A stretch of DNA of 64,000 bases. Source: an uncultured delta proteobacterium (lineage in GTDB: Bacteria > Desulfobacterota > Desulfovibrionia > Desulfovibrionales > Desulfovibrionaceae). The notes below the pieces were generated by a model that saw nothing but the letters and a program-made list of their open reading frames with translations, did not search any database and was not told the origin of the DNA. The translations under genes and the position numbers were made by a program. Location of the stretch: positions 62,001-126,000 of the forward strand of contig CAIMRY010000005.1 of the NCBI GenBank assembly GCA_903843965.1, in the 5' to 3' direction. Shown piece by piece: positions 24,409 to 33,172 of the stretch (position 1 is the first letter of the stretch; each line of letters begins with the position of its first letter).

Positions 24409-25359
24409 ATGCCCGCAGTGAAAAACCCAGCAAATCCCACGGGGCCAGTTTCCAGGCCGGTTTCCAGGCCAGTTTCCAGGCCAGTCCCCGGTGCAGAAAC
24501 GGGCCGACTGAGCCCCGCCGAGGCGGACGTTGAACCCCTGATCCTGGATGTCCGCCAGGCCCCGGATGCCCGCCAGGCTCTGGATGCCCGCCAGGCCTTT
24601 GACAGCGCGGCCCCGCCGCCCTGGAGCCTGGCCGCGCCCTCCTGCGTGCTCCCGGCGGGCGTGGCCCAAAATTGCGCAGCCCTGGCCCGCCACTTCCCGG
24701 AGCTGGGACTGTGCTTTTTCGAGACCGAGGCCTGCCTGGCCTACACCGAGGCCGACCTGCCCCCGGACTTAAGCGCCCTGCCCGTGCGCTGGCACGTGCA
24801 CCTGCCGCTCGACCTGCCCTGGGACCAGGGGCCCCTTGCCGTGGCCGGGGTCATCCTGGCCCTGGCGGAAAAGGTTGCCGGTCTGGCGCCCTGGGCGTAT
24901 GTCTTGCATCCCCCGCAGGAGGCCGAAGCGCTACGCGAGGTGGCCCTGGCCCTGGCCGAGGGCGGCCTGGCGCCTGAGTCGCTGCTGGTGGAGAACATCC
25001 AGGGCCGCGACCTGGAGGCCATGTGGCCGGTGGTGCGCGAGCTCGGCCTGGGCGTGTGCCTGGACCTGGGGCACATGCTGGAGCGCGGCCAGCAAAGCTT
25101 TCTGGACCTGCCGGAGCTGTGGGCGCACACGCGCATGCTGCACTTGAACGCCCCGGACCCGGCCAAATCGGGCCGCCACGCCGCGCTGGATCAGCTGGAC
25201 GCCGCCGGACAGGCGCTGCTGGGGCGGATGCTCAAGGCCTTCGCCCCAGGCGGCAGCGTGGTGCTGGAGCTGTTCAGCCCGGGCGAACTGTTCGACTCGC
25301 TGCGCTTTGTCTCCGGCTTCTGGGCCGGACTCTGCGCGCGCACAAAGGAGACTGCGTGA
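24409..25359 (+). CDS. cbiR: CbiR-like cobamide-remodelling phosphodiesterase (TIM barrel)
   Basis: A 316-residue protein of the AP-endonuclease-2/sugar-phosphate-isomerase barrel superfamily. Barrel motifs with metal-ligand candidates are WHVHLPLDLPW, YVLHPP, LLVENIQG, VCLDLGHML, MLHLNAPDP and VVLELFS. CbiR enzymes of this superfamily cut the nucleotide loop of cobamides so that the lower base can be replaced. The assignment rests on fold-type motifs plus the next gene, cobU, which overlaps by GTGA. The first 70 residues are a repeat-rich extension (VSRP units from 12-base repeats and DARQA units from 18-base repeats) that does not belong to the fold. Another sugar isomerase is the alternative. 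Confidence 0.75.
   Translation: MPAVKNPANPTGPVSRPVSRPVSRPVPGAETGRLSPAEADVEPLILDVRQAPDARQALDARQAFDSAAPPPWSLAAPSCVLPAGVAQNCAALARHFPELGLCFFETEACLAYTEADLPPDLSALPVRWHVHLPLDLPWDQGPLAVAGVILALAEKVAGLAPWAYVLHPPQEAEALREVALALAEGGLAPESLLVENIQGRDLEAMWPVVRELGLGVCLDLGHMLERGQQSFLDLPELWAHTRMLHLNAPDPAKSGRHAALDQLDAAGQALLGRMLKAFAPGGSVVLELFSPGELFDSLRFVSGFWAGLCARTKETA
24445..24597. repeat. Two in-frame tandem repeats at the cbiR N-terminus (4 x 12 and 3 x 18 bases)
   Basis: Four 12-mers at 24445-24492 (CCAGTTTCCAGG and variants) encode PVSR-type units. Three 18-mers at 24544-24597 encode LDVRQA, PDARQA and LDARQA. Both keep the frame and lie before the catalytic barrel. Confidence 0.88.
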
Positions 25360-25889
25360 TCACCTTCGTCATCGGCGGCAACAAGTCCGGCAAGTCCGAC
25401 TTCGCCATGAACATGCTGGAGCGGGTGGATGGGCCCAAACTGTTTTTGGCCACAGGCCAGGCCAAGGACATGAGCTTCCGCAAACAGATCGCCCGGCACC
25501 GCGACCGCCGCGACCCGGCCCTGCCCGTGGTGGAGGTCGGCTGGGACTTGCCACGCGCCCTGCTGGAGGCTAAGAAGGGGCATGCTGCGGTGCTTGTGGA
25601 CAGCCTGGATTTCTGGCTGTACCTGTGCATGCAGGAGCAGCGCGAGGCCGACCTGACCCAGGCATTGCTCGATATCCTGGCGTCCTGGTCGGGCCCGGAG
25701 CTCATCCTGGTGTCCTGCGAGATCGGCTTTTCCCCCCTGCCGGGGTCGAGCGAGGCCAGAACGTTTTTGAAGAAGCTCGGCCGGTTGAACCAGGCCGTGG
25801 CGGCCCTGGCCCACGAGGCGCACCTTGTGGTGGCGGGCCTGCCCCTGGCGCTGAAAAAGGCGGAACATGGCGATCCCGAAACTGATTGA
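25356..25889 (+). CDS. cobU: Adenosylcobinamide kinase / guanylyltransferase (CobU)
   Basis: Phosphorylates adenosylcobinamide and transfers GMP to it, activating the corrinoid for attachment of the lower base. The 177-residue protein begins MITFVIGGNKSGKSDFA with the P-loop at 7-14. H48 in ARHRDRR corresponds to the histidine that becomes guanylylated in Salmonella CobU. VDSLDFWLYLCM and ILVSCEIGFSPLP are also typical. The GTG start has AGGAG five bases upstream and overlaps the previous stop by four bases. Its 3' end overlaps the DHH gene by 23 bases. With the cbiR-like gene it forms a salvage/remodelling pair. Confidence 0.93.
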   Translation: MITFVIGGNKSGKSDFAMNMLERVDGPKLFLATGQAKDMSFRKQIARHRDRRDPALPVVEVGWDLPRALLEAKKGHAAVLVDSLDFWLYLCMQEQREADLTQALLDILASWSGPELILVSCEIGFSPLPGSSEARTFLKKLGRLNQAVAALAHEAHLVVAGLPLALKKAEHGDPETD

Positions 25890-26862
25890 CGAGAAGGTCC
25901 AGACCCTGCTCTCGCTCCTGAACAAGGACCAGCGCTGGCTCATCGTCATCAACGCCGACCCGGACTCCATGGGCTCGGCCCTGGCGCTCAAGGCCATCCT
26001 CTCGCGCAAGGTCCTGGACATCGGCATCGGCCACGTCAACGAGATCAACCGCCCGGACAACCTGGCCATGATCCGCTATCTGCGCGTGCCCACCCGGCGG
26101 CTCATCCCGAACTTGATCGCCCAGTACGACCGCTTCGCCCTGGTGGACTCCCAGCCGCACCACCACCCGGAACTGGAAAAGCTCACCTACTCCATCGTCA
26201 TCGACCACCACCCGCTCTTGCCGGACAAGCCCGTGCATGCGCCCCTGACCGACATCCGGCCCAAGTACGGCTCCACCTGCACCATGCTCACCGAATACCT
26301 GCAACGCTTGCAGATCCGCCCGGCCAAGCTCTTGGCCACGGCCCTGGTCTACGGCATCAAGTCCGACACCCAGAGTTTCCAGCGCAAGTTCATCGACGCG
26401 GACATCAACGCCTTCAAGCACCTTTCCAAATACGCCGACCACGCGCTCATCACGCGCATTGTGCGTAGCGAATACCACCTGGAGTGGATGCGCTACTTCT
26501 CGCGCGCGTTCTACAACCTGCGGCGCATCGGCTCCGGGCTCACCGCGCACCTGGGCAAGGTGCAGAGCCCGGACATCCTGGTGGTCGTGGCCGACTTCTT
26601 CATGCGCGTGCACTCCATCTCCTGGGACGCGGTCAGCGGCGTGTTCGGCGACAAGCTCGTGGTCATCTTCCGGGGCGACGGCATGCGCAAGGACATGGGC
26701 AAGTTCGCGGCCTCGCACTTCGGCGACATCGGCTCTGCGGGCGGGCACAAGGGCGTGGCCCGGGCCGAGGTGCCCATGGAGGCCCTGGACGGCAAGGACC
26801 CGGAGATGTTCGTGCTCAAAAAGCTCACGCGCGGGAAAACCGCCAACATCCAGCGGATCTGA
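25867..26862 (+). CDS. DHH-family phosphoesterase (NrnA-like)
   Basis: A 331-residue DHH/DHHA1 phosphoesterase. Motif I reads INADPDSMGSALAL (the more usual form is H-N-P-D-x-D-S-x-G-S; the first His is replaced). Motif II is LVDSQPHHH, motif III VIDHHPL, and the DHHA1 domain has the substrate loop SAGGHKGVARAEV. Relatives degrade nano-RNA or pAp, or act as single-strand exonucleases; the compact size and GGHKG point to the NrnA type. The variant motif I means metal binding should be checked. It overlaps cobU and is followed by polA after 5 bases. Confidence 0.85.
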   Translation: MAIPKLIDEKVQTLLSLLNKDQRWLIVINADPDSMGSALALKAILSRKVLDIGIGHVNEINRPDNLAMIRYLRVPTRRLIPNLIAQYDRFALVDSQPHHHPELEKLTYSIVIDHHPLLPDKPVHAPLTDIRPKYGSTCTMLTEYLQRLQIRPAKLLATALVYGIKSDTQSFQRKFIDADINAFKHLSKYADHALITRIVRSEYHLEWMRYFSRAFYNLRRIGSGLTAHLGKVQSPDILVVVADFFMRVHSISWDAVSGVFGDKLVVIFRGDGMRKDMGKFAASHFGDIGSAGGHKGVARAEVPMEALDGKDPEMFVLKKLTRGKTANIQRI

Positions 26863-26867
26863 CGCCC

Positions 26868-29801
26868 ATGTCGCTCAAGCACCGCCTGAACCTCGACGAC
26901 CGCGACCCGCTCTTCCTCGTCGACGGCACCAGCTTTCTCTACCGGGGCTTTTACGCCTTCCCGGACCTGAAGCGCTCCGACGGCATGCCCACGGGCGCCA
27001 TCTACATCGTGCTGCGCATCCTGCTGCGCATCTTGAAGGACGAACGGCCCAGGCACCTGGGCTTCTTCATGGACGGACGGGGCCCGACCTTCCGCAACGC
27101 CCTGTACGAGCCGTACAAGGCCCAGCGCCCCAGGATGCCCGAGGACCTGGCCGCCCAGATCGAGCCCCTGCGCGAGGCCATCCGCCTGCTGGGCCTCTCG
27201 CTCACGGTCAGCGACGGGGTCGAGGCCGACGACTGCATCGCCTCCCTCGCCGCCGCGCACCACGAGACGCGGCCGGTGATCATCGTGGCCTCGGACAAGG
27301 ACCTGAAACAGTGCCTGACCGACAACGTCTACATGTGGGACCCGGCGGGCAAGAACGAGAAGGTCGGCGGCATCAAGGAATTCGTGGCCGAGAACGGCAT
27401 CGCGCCCAGCCAGTGGCCGGACCTGCAGGCGCTGATGGGCGACAGCTCGGACAACATCCCCGGCCTGCCCGGCGTGGGACCGAAAACGGCCATCAAGATC
27501 ATCCAGGAGTTCCCCACCCTGGAGGCCGTGCGCGACGCCTATCTCGCAGGAGGGGACAAGCTGCCTGAGTCCTTCCGCAAGAAGCTCGACGGCCATGTGG
27601 ACGACATCTTTCTGTACCGCGAGCTGACCCGGCTCAAGGTGGACTGCTGCCCGGACCTGGACCTGGAGACCCTGGCCGTGCGCCCGCCGGACATGGAGCG
27701 CCTGGCCGAGTTCCTGCGGACCTTTGAATTCAAGAGCCTGCTGCGCGAGATTCCCCAGCCGCCCCGGCCAAAAACTCAGGCCGAGGCCGCCGCTGCCGCG
27801 TATTCCGGCCCGGCCCCCTGGGAGAACGGGGCCTTCCATGTGGGGCCGGATGCGCCCAGGCCAGCGCCCGCAGCCGCCGCGCCTGCTTCTGCCGCCACCA
27901 ACGCCGCGAAACGCCCGGCTTCCGCTACGTCCGCCCAATTCTCCCTGTTCGGCCCGGCCACCGGCAGCGGCCCGGACGCCGCGCCCCAGCTCTTGCCCCG
28001 GCCCGCCAGCGACCTGCCCCTGCGCACCGTTGCCGCTGCCTCGGCCCTGCCCCAGGTGGCCGGAAGGGCCGTCGGCCTTGTGCCGCCGGAAACAGCAGGC
28101 CAGCCTTTCCGGTTGGCGCTTGATCCGGTGGACGATCCGGTGGACGATCCGATGGGCAGCGGCGAAGCCGTCGAGATCGCCTACACCGGACCGGAGGAAG
28201 CGCTGGCTGCGCACCTGGCCGGGGCCGCGAAGATCGCCGCGCCGAGCCTGCAGGAGCTGCTGCGCCGCAGCCCGGCCTGGGGCCTGCCCGCGCTGGCCCT
28301 GTGGTTCGACCTGGGCCTGGCCGCCTACCTGCTCCGGCCCGAGGACCGCAACTACTCCTTCGAGCGCCTGCGCCTGTCCTTGTATGCGCCCCAGGGCCTG
28401 GACGCCGACGGCCTGGACGCCGATGGCATGGGGGATGGCGGCCTGCCCGATTCCGACGCGCCCGCGCCCGCGCCCATGCCGGAAAACACACACAGCAGCC
28501 CCGCGCCGCACCCGGACGCCCGCGCCCTGGCCGCCCTGGCGCTGATGCGCTCCCTGGACAAGCGCCTGAAGAACGCCGGGCTGGCCGAGCTCATGCGCGA
28601 CCTGGAGCTGCCGCTCATCCCGGTGTTGGCGGACATGGAGCGCCGGGGCGTGAAGATCGATTTCGCGGCCTTCAAGAGCTTCCTGGCCGAGGTCAGCCAG
28701 CAGATCGAGCACCACGGCGCGCGCGTGCAGGAGCTGGCGGGCGGTCCGGTCAACGTGCGCTCCAGCCAGCAGCTGGCCGAGGTGCTGTTCAAGAAACTGG
28801 GCCTCAAGCCCGCAGGCAAAACGCCCGGCGGGGCCCTGTCCACCGGCAGCGACGCCCTGGAGCGCCTGGCCGGACAGCACCCGATCATCGAGGAGATATT
28901 GGCCTTCCGCGTGGCCGAAAAGCTGCGCAGCACGTACCTGGAGCCCATGCCGCGCCTGGCCGACGCCGAAGGCCGCCTGCACACGCGCTTCAACCAGCTG
29001 GCCACGGCCACGGGCAGGCTCTCCAGCTCCGGCCCGAACCTCCAGAACATCCCCATCCGGGGGCCCCAGGGCGCGCGCATGCGGGCCTGCTTCATCGCCG
29101 CGCCGGGCAAGCTGCTTGTGGGCGCGGACTACTCCCAGGTGGAGCTGCGCGTGCTGGCGCATTTTTCCCAGGACCCGGCGCTCATCGACGCCTTCCAAAA
29201 GGACCAGGACATCCACGGCCGCACCGCAGCCCTGCTCTTTGACAAGGACGCGGGCGAGATCAGCCCGGACGAGCGGCGCGGGGCCAAGACCATCAACTTC
29301 GGGCTGATCTACGGCATGGGCCCGCAGAAGCTGGCGCGCGAGCTTTCCATCAGCGTGAACCAGGCCAAGGAGTTCATCGCCCGCTACTTTGAAAAGCTCG
29401 GGGCCTTGAAGGCCTTCTACGAAGAACTGGTGGAGGACGCCATGCTGCGCGGCTTTGTGACCACCCTGGCCGGTCGGCGCAGACTTTTGCCGGAGCTGCA
29501 CTCGCGCAACCAGCAGGCCCAGGCCCAGGCCCGCAGGCAGGCCGTGAACACGGTGATCCAGGGCAGCGCGGCAGACATCATCAAGCTGGCAATGCTGCGC
29601 GTGCACGCCGACCAGCGCCTGGCGGACCTCGACGCCCGGCTCATCCTCCAGGTGCACGACGAACTGCTGCTGGAGGCCCCGGAGGCCGCAGCACAGGAGG
29701 CCGCGCAGATCCTGGGCAAGCTCATGCAGGAGGTGACCACCCTGCTGGTGCCGCTCAAGGTGGACCTGGGCACGGGCCGGACTTGGGCAGAGGCGCACTG
29801 A
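26868..29801 (+). CDS. polA: DNA polymerase I
   Basis: Repair and Okazaki-fragment polymerase, 977 residues. The N-terminal 5'-nuclease/FEN domain (about 10-290) is intact (FLVDGTSFLYRGFYAF, VEADDCIASLA, GDSSDNIPGLPGVGPKTA). The middle 3'-5' exonuclease-like domain (about 430-590) lacks a recognisable DxE motif and contains low-complexity inserts, including a 3 x 12-base repeat at 28122-28157 giving DPVDDPVDDPMG, so proofreading is probably absent. The family A polymerase domain is intact: ATGRLSSSGPNLQNIPIR, GADYSQVELRVLAHFS, RRGAKTINFGLIYGM and VHDELLLEAP. Weak GGAT site; the start follows the DHH stop by 5 bases. Confidence 0.96.
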   Translation: MSLKHRLNLDDRDPLFLVDGTSFLYRGFYAFPDLKRSDGMPTGAIYIVLRILLRILKDERPRHLGFFMDGRGPTFRNALYEPYKAQRPRMPEDLAAQIEPLREAIRLLGLSLTVSDGVEADDCIASLAAAHHETRPVIIVASDKDLKQCLTDNVYMWDPAGKNEKVGGIKEFVAENGIAPSQWPDLQALMGDSSDNIPGLPGVGPKTAIKIIQEFPTLEAVRDAYLAGGDKLPESFRKKLDGHVDDIFLYRELTRLKVDCCPDLDLETLAVRPPDMERLAEFLRTFEFKSLLREIPQPPRPKTQAEAAAAAYSGPAPWENGAFHVGPDAPRPAPAAAAPASAATNAAKRPASATSAQFSLFGPATGSGPDAAPQLLPRPASDLPLRTVAAASALPQVAGRAVGLVPPETAGQPFRLALDPVDDPVDDPMGSGEAVEIAYTGPEEALAAHLAGAAKIAAPSLQELLRRSPAWGLPALALWFDLGLAAYLLRPEDRNYSFERLRLSLYAPQGLDADGLDADGMGDGGLPDSDAPAPAPMPENTHSSPAPHPDARALAALALMRSLDKRLKNAGLAELMRDLELPLIPVLADMERRGVKIDFAAFKSFLAEVSQQIEHHGARVQELAGGPVNVRSSQQLAEVLFKKLGLKPAGKTPGGALSTGSDALERLAGQHPIIEEILAFRVAEKLRSTYLEPMPRLADAEGRLHTRFNQLATATGRLSSSGPNLQNIPIRGPQGARMRACFIAAPGKLLVGADYSQVELRVLAHFSQDPALIDAFQKDQDIHGRTAALLFDKDAGEISPDERRGAKTINFGLIYGMGPQKLARELSISVNQAKEFIARYFEKLGALKAFYEELVEDAMLRGFVTTLAGRRRLLPELHSRNQQAQAQARRQAVNTVIQGSAADIIKLAMLRVHADQRLADLDARLILQVHDELLLEAPEAAAQEAAQILGKLMQEVTTLLVPLKVDLGTGRTWAEAH

Positions 29802-29849
29802 GGTGCGCGGCCAGACCCGCACCGGGGTGCGCTGCCAGACTCGCACCGG
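29802..29849. repeat. Tandem repeat, 2 x 24 bases, each unit a hairpin
   Basis: Two 24-mers directly after the polA stop codon, differing at two bases, followed by a degenerate third. Each unit starts GGTGCG and contains CGCACC, so each can fold into a 6-base-pair stem. There is no T-run, so this is not a standard terminator. Confidence 0.8.
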
Positions 29850-29942
29850 GGCGAACCGCTTGACGCGCACAGCCAGACCTGCACCACCGGCCCGCCACAA
29901 AGCCCTTTCGGCCCGGGCGCATCTGCGCTAGGGAGAGGGTCC

Positions 29943-30839
29943 ATGCAGTCCCCCCACACCACCATCCCGAACACGGCCGCCCCGCACACCGCCATCCTGC
30001 TTGCAGCCTTCGGCTCGCGCCTGCCCGACGCCTCCCAGGCCCTGGAGCGCATGCGCGAGCGCACCAGCGCCCTGTACCCGGACTTTCGCGTGGAGACGGC
30101 CCTGACCTCGGGCACGGTGCGCCGCCACAAGGGCGCGCAAAGCCGCCACAGCCGCTCGCCGGAGGACATCCTGAAGGCCCTGCGCCGGGAGGGCGTCACG
30201 CGCCTGGCCGTGCAGTCCCTGCACGTCATCCCCGGCGACGAGTACCGGGGCCTGGAGCGCCTGGTGGAGAGCCTGCGCGGTGGGCCTGGGCGTCCCGGCG
30301 GGTTTGAGCGCATCGAGCTGGGCCGCCCGCTTTTGGGCAACCGCGAGGACATCCGCCGCGTGGCCCAGACCATCCTGACCGTGCTGCCGCCGGAGCGGGC
30401 CCCGGACGAGGCCGTGCTGCTCATGGGCCACGGCACGCGCGGCAAGGCCAACGGGGTGTATCTTGATCTGGCCGACGAGCTGCGCGCCCTGGACCCCCTT
30501 GTGCTCATCGGCGCGCTGGAGGCCGAGCCCGGCCTGGCGGCCAAGGTCGACGAACTGCGCGGGCTGGGCGCCCGGCGGGTGCATCTGATGCCGCTGCTGT
30601 TCGCGCGCGGGGTCCACGCCGTGTGCGACATGGCGGGCGGCCTGGCGGATGAAATGACGGGCGACATGGCCGGGAAGGCCAGGAACTCCTGGCAGGCCGG
30701 GCTGACCCGGGCGGGCTTCTCCTGCGCCGCCCACGTCAAGGGCGCGGGCGAGCACCAGGCCCTGGCCGGAATCTGGCTGGACCACCTGCGCGAGGCCGTG
30801 GAGCGGCTGAACGGGGCCGCGCCCCAACCAGTCGCCTGA
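29943..30839 (+). CDS. cbiK: Sirohydrochlorin cobaltochelatase (CbiK)
   Basis: Inserts cobalt into sirohydrochlorin at the start of the anaerobic B12 route. The 298-residue class II chelatase has SLHVIPGDEY, the metal-binding histidine H163 in LLMGHGT, acidic residues in IGALEAEPG and the second histidine H225 in LMPLLFARGVHA. No signal peptide is present, so this is the cytoplasmic type rather than the periplasmic haem-binding CbiK also known in Desulfovibrio. The ATG follows GGGAGAGGG. It is separated from polA by 141 bases and probably has its own promoter. It complements the corrin genes on the other strand at 17-21.6 kb. Confidence 0.92.
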   Translation: MQSPHTTIPNTAAPHTAILLAAFGSRLPDASQALERMRERTSALYPDFRVETALTSGTVRRHKGAQSRHSRSPEDILKALRREGVTRLAVQSLHVIPGDEYRGLERLVESLRGGPGRPGGFERIELGRPLLGNREDIRRVAQTILTVLPPERAPDEAVLLMGHGTRGKANGVYLDLADELRALDPLVLIGALEAEPGLAAKVDELRGLGARRVHLMPLLFARGVHAVCDMAGGLADEMTGDMAGKARNSWQAGLTRAGFSCAAHVKGAGEHQALAGIWLDHLREAVERLNGAAPQPVA

Positions 30840-30869
30840 ACCCACGGAATTCCAGCCCGATACGCCAGT

Positions 30870-30960
30870 CTGCGACGCCGACCTGAAACGCCGACCTGAA
30901 ACGCCGGCCTGAAACGCCGGCCCAAAACGTCAGGTCAAAACGTCGGGCCGAAACAGGCCC
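30870..30960. repeat. Tandem repeat, 7 x 13 bases
   Basis: Seven consecutive 13-mers (CTGAAACGCCGAC and variants; the last three drift to CAAAACGTCGGG-like forms) fill the gap between cbiK and the response regulator. No spacer separates the units and no gene spans them. Confidence 0.9.
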
Positions 30961-31042
30961 AGCCCCCTCGACGAACGTCCAATGATCTGGCATGCTGGCG
31001 CGAGCAAGATTCTTTGACCGCAACCCCAAGCAAGGAGCGGAC

Positions 31043-31432
31043 ATGGGCGAAGAAATCAAGGTGCTCGTGGTCGACGACGAAGAGCGCTTCCGCAACACCC
31101 TGGGCAAACTTCTGACCTCCCACGGCATGACCGTGACCATCGCCGAAAGCGGGGCCGCGGCCCTGGACATCCTGCGTCGCGAGCCCCACGACATCGTGCT
31201 CCTGGACGTGAAGATGCCGGGCCTAAGCGGCCAGCAGACCCTGCCGGAAATCAAGAAGATCGACCCGGACATCGAGGTCATCATCCTCACCGGCCACGCC
31301 TCGGTGGACATCGCCGCCGAGATGATGACCCACGGCGGCTCGGACTACCTGCTCAAGCCCTATCCCATGGACGAACTGCTCGGCATCATCCACATCGCCT
31401 TTGACCGCCGCAAGACGGCAAAAGGGCAGTAA
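31043..31432 (+). CDS. Single-domain response regulator
   Basis: A 129-residue receiver domain with no output domain. Acidic pocket residues lie in VLVVDDEE, the phospho-acceptor Asp in VLLDVKMPG, the conserved Thr in VIILTGHAS and Lys in YLLKPYPMDE. The ATG has AAGGAG at good spacing. No histidine kinase is adjacent, so its partner is unknown; the large hybrid kinase at 52-57 kb has its own receiver. It is followed after 8 bases by the FAH-family gene. Stand-alone receivers act as phospho-shuttles or CheY-like effectors. Confidence 0.9.
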   Translation: MGEEIKVLVVDDEERFRNTLGKLLTSHGMTVTIAESGAAALDILRREPHDIVLLDVKMPGLSGQQTLPEIKKIDPDIEVIILTGHASVDIAAEMMTHGGSDYLLKPYPMDELLGIIHIAFDRRKTAKGQ

Positions 31433-31440
31433 GGCCGCGC

Positions 31441-32217
31441 ATGCGCATCATCCGCGTCCGCCACAAGGGCCAGGCCTTCTACGCCTCCATCGTCAGCCCG
31501 GACAGCGTGCGCCCGCTGAACCGCGAGAACGGCCAGGACGAGGAGATACCCCTGGCCGAGTTGGAGCTCTTGTCGCTCATCCGGCCGACCAAGATCGTCT
31601 GCGTGGGCCTGAACTACCTGGACCACGCCCGCGAGCTGGGCTTGGCCGCCCCGCCGGAGCCCATCCTCTTCCTCAAGCCGCCCTCCTCGCTCATCGGCGC
31701 GGGCGAAACCATCGTGCTGCCCGGCTGCTCCATGCAGGTGGACTATGAGGCCGAGCTGGCCCTGGTCATGGGCCGCACCGCGCGCTTTGTCAGCGAGGCC
31801 GACGCCCCCCGCCACATCTTCGGCTACACCTGCGCCAACGACGTGACCGCCCGGGACCTGCAGAGAAAGGACGGGCAGTGGACCCGCTCCAAGAGCTTCG
31901 ACACCTTCTGCCCGGTGGGCCCGTGGATCGAGACCGATCCCGGCGACCTGAACAGCCTGACCCTGCGCACCATGGTCAACGGCGAGCTGCGCCAGGAGGG
32001 CAGCACGGCGAACATGATCTTCCCGCCGCACCTGCTGGTGAGCTACATCTCGCGCATCATGACCCTGCTCCCCGGCGACCTGGTCCTGACCGGCACTCCG
32101 GCGGGCATCGGCCCCATCAAGGCCGGGGACGAGGTCAGCGTGGAGATCGAGCGCGTGGGCTATCTGCTCAACCCGGTCGTCGACGAAGGCCTGGGCGAAT
32201 CCACGGCCATGCAGTAG
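31441..32217 (+). CDS. Fumarylacetoacetate hydrolase family protein
   Basis: A 258-residue enzyme of the FAH/HpcE fold. It shows [28 protein letters not shown], metal-binding [13 protein letters not shown] and [14 protein letters not shown], ending with the [22 protein letters not shown] signature. Members act as oxaloacetate or acylpyruvate hydrolases/decarboxylases or on aromatic-ring cleavage products; substrate cannot be chosen from sequence. No aromatic degradation genes are nearby, which favours a housekeeping acylpyruvase-like role (inference). Confidence 0.88.
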   Translation: MRIIRVRHKGQAFYASIVSPDSVRPLNRENGQDEEIPLAELELLSLIRPTKIVCVGLNYLDHARELGLAAPPEPILFLKPPSSLIGAGETIVLPGCSMQVDYEAELALVMGRTARFVSEADAPRHIFGYTCANDVTARDLQRKDGQWTRSKSFDTFCPVGPWIETDPGDLNSLTLRTMVNGELRQEGSTANMIFPPHLLVSYISRIMTLLPGDLVLTGTPAGIGPIKAGDEVSVEIERVGYLLNPVVDEGLGESTAMQ

Positions 32218-32392
32218 CTTCCCGCCGCCGACCGCAGCCCCAGTCGCCTGGATATTTTCCGCTTGCCAAGCGCGCGTGCCTGGCGTAAAAGCACACGTTT
32301 CACAAATCACACGCCCTGGCCACATACTGGGTGCCCCGGATGTTCCGGGGAATGGCCAAGCGCCAGGGCGGAGGAAAAACCCAGGAGGATCC

Positions 32393-33169
32393 ATGGCTTA
32401 CGTTACCATGAAGCAGATGCTGGAGACCGGCGTCCACTTCGGCCACCAGACCCGTCGTTGGAATCCCAAGATGCGCACCTTTATTTTCGGCGCGCGCAAC
32501 GGAATCCACATCATCGACCTGCAGCAGACCGTGAAGCTGTTCCAGAAGGCCCACGACTTCATCGTCGAGACCGTGGCCACCGGCGGCAAGGTGCTCTTCA
32601 TCGGCACCAAGCGCCAGGCCCAGGAGGCCATCAAGGCCGAGGTGGAGCGTTGCGGCATGCACGCCGTGACCCAGCGCTGGATGGGCGGCACGCTGACCAA
32701 CTTCCAGACCATCAAGAAGAGCATTGAGCGCCTGAAGAGCCTGGAAACCATGTTCGCCGACGGCACCATCAACAAGTTCCCCAAGAAGGAAATCGTGCAG
32801 ATGGGCCGCGAGGTGGTCAAGCTGAACGACGCCCTGGGCGGCATCAAAGACCTGAACGAGTCCCCGCGCGCGGCCTTCATCATCGACCCCAACCGCGAGC
32901 ACATCGCGGTCAAGGAATGCCGCAAGCTCGGCATCCCGGTCGTGGCCGTGGTCGACACCAACTGCGACCCGGACCTCATCGACTACGTCATTCCCGGCAA
33001 TGATGACGCCATCCGCGCCATCAAGCTGTTCGCCACGCACATCGCCGACGCCTGCATCGAGGGCGCGGCCGTGCTGAAGGAAAACGCCCCCGGCGGCGCC
33101 AAGAACGCCCCCGGCAAGGACGAAGCACCCGAAGCCGCCGAAAAGGCCGCCGAAGGCGGAGAGGAGTAA
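32393..33169 (+). CDS. rpsB: 30S ribosomal protein S2
   Basis: A 258-residue S2 protein. Family marks are [57 protein letters not shown] and [25 protein letters not shown]. The C-terminus has a 20-residue acidic Ala/Glu tail. The ATG follows AGGAGGATCC. It starts the conserved rpsB-tsf-pyrH-frr-uppS order. Confidence 0.98.
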   Translation: MAYVTMKQMLETGVHFGHQTRRWNPKMRTFIFGARNGIHIIDLQQTVKLFQKAHDFIVETVATGGKVLFIGTKRQAQEAIKAEVERCGMHAVTQRWMGGTLTNFQTIKKSIERLKSLETMFADGTINKFPKKEIVQMGREVVKLNDALGGIKDLNESPRAAFIIDPNREHIAVKECRKLGIPVVAVVDTNCDPDLIDYVIPGNDDAIRAIKLFATHIADACIEGAAVLKENAPGGAKNAPGKDEAPEAAEKAAEGGEE

Positions 33170-33172
33170 GCC

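Noticed and set aside
26511-29900. Open frame of more than 1100 codons on the minus strand opposite polA
   Set aside because: It is the antisense of polA and of the end of the DHH gene. Composition is that of a GC-rich shadow frame (His/Gln/Val/Gly-rich), and there is no domain or ribosome site.
30870-30960. CRISPR array
   Set aside because: The 13-base units are in direct contact with no spacers, and no cas gene is near. The same holds for the other tandem repeats.
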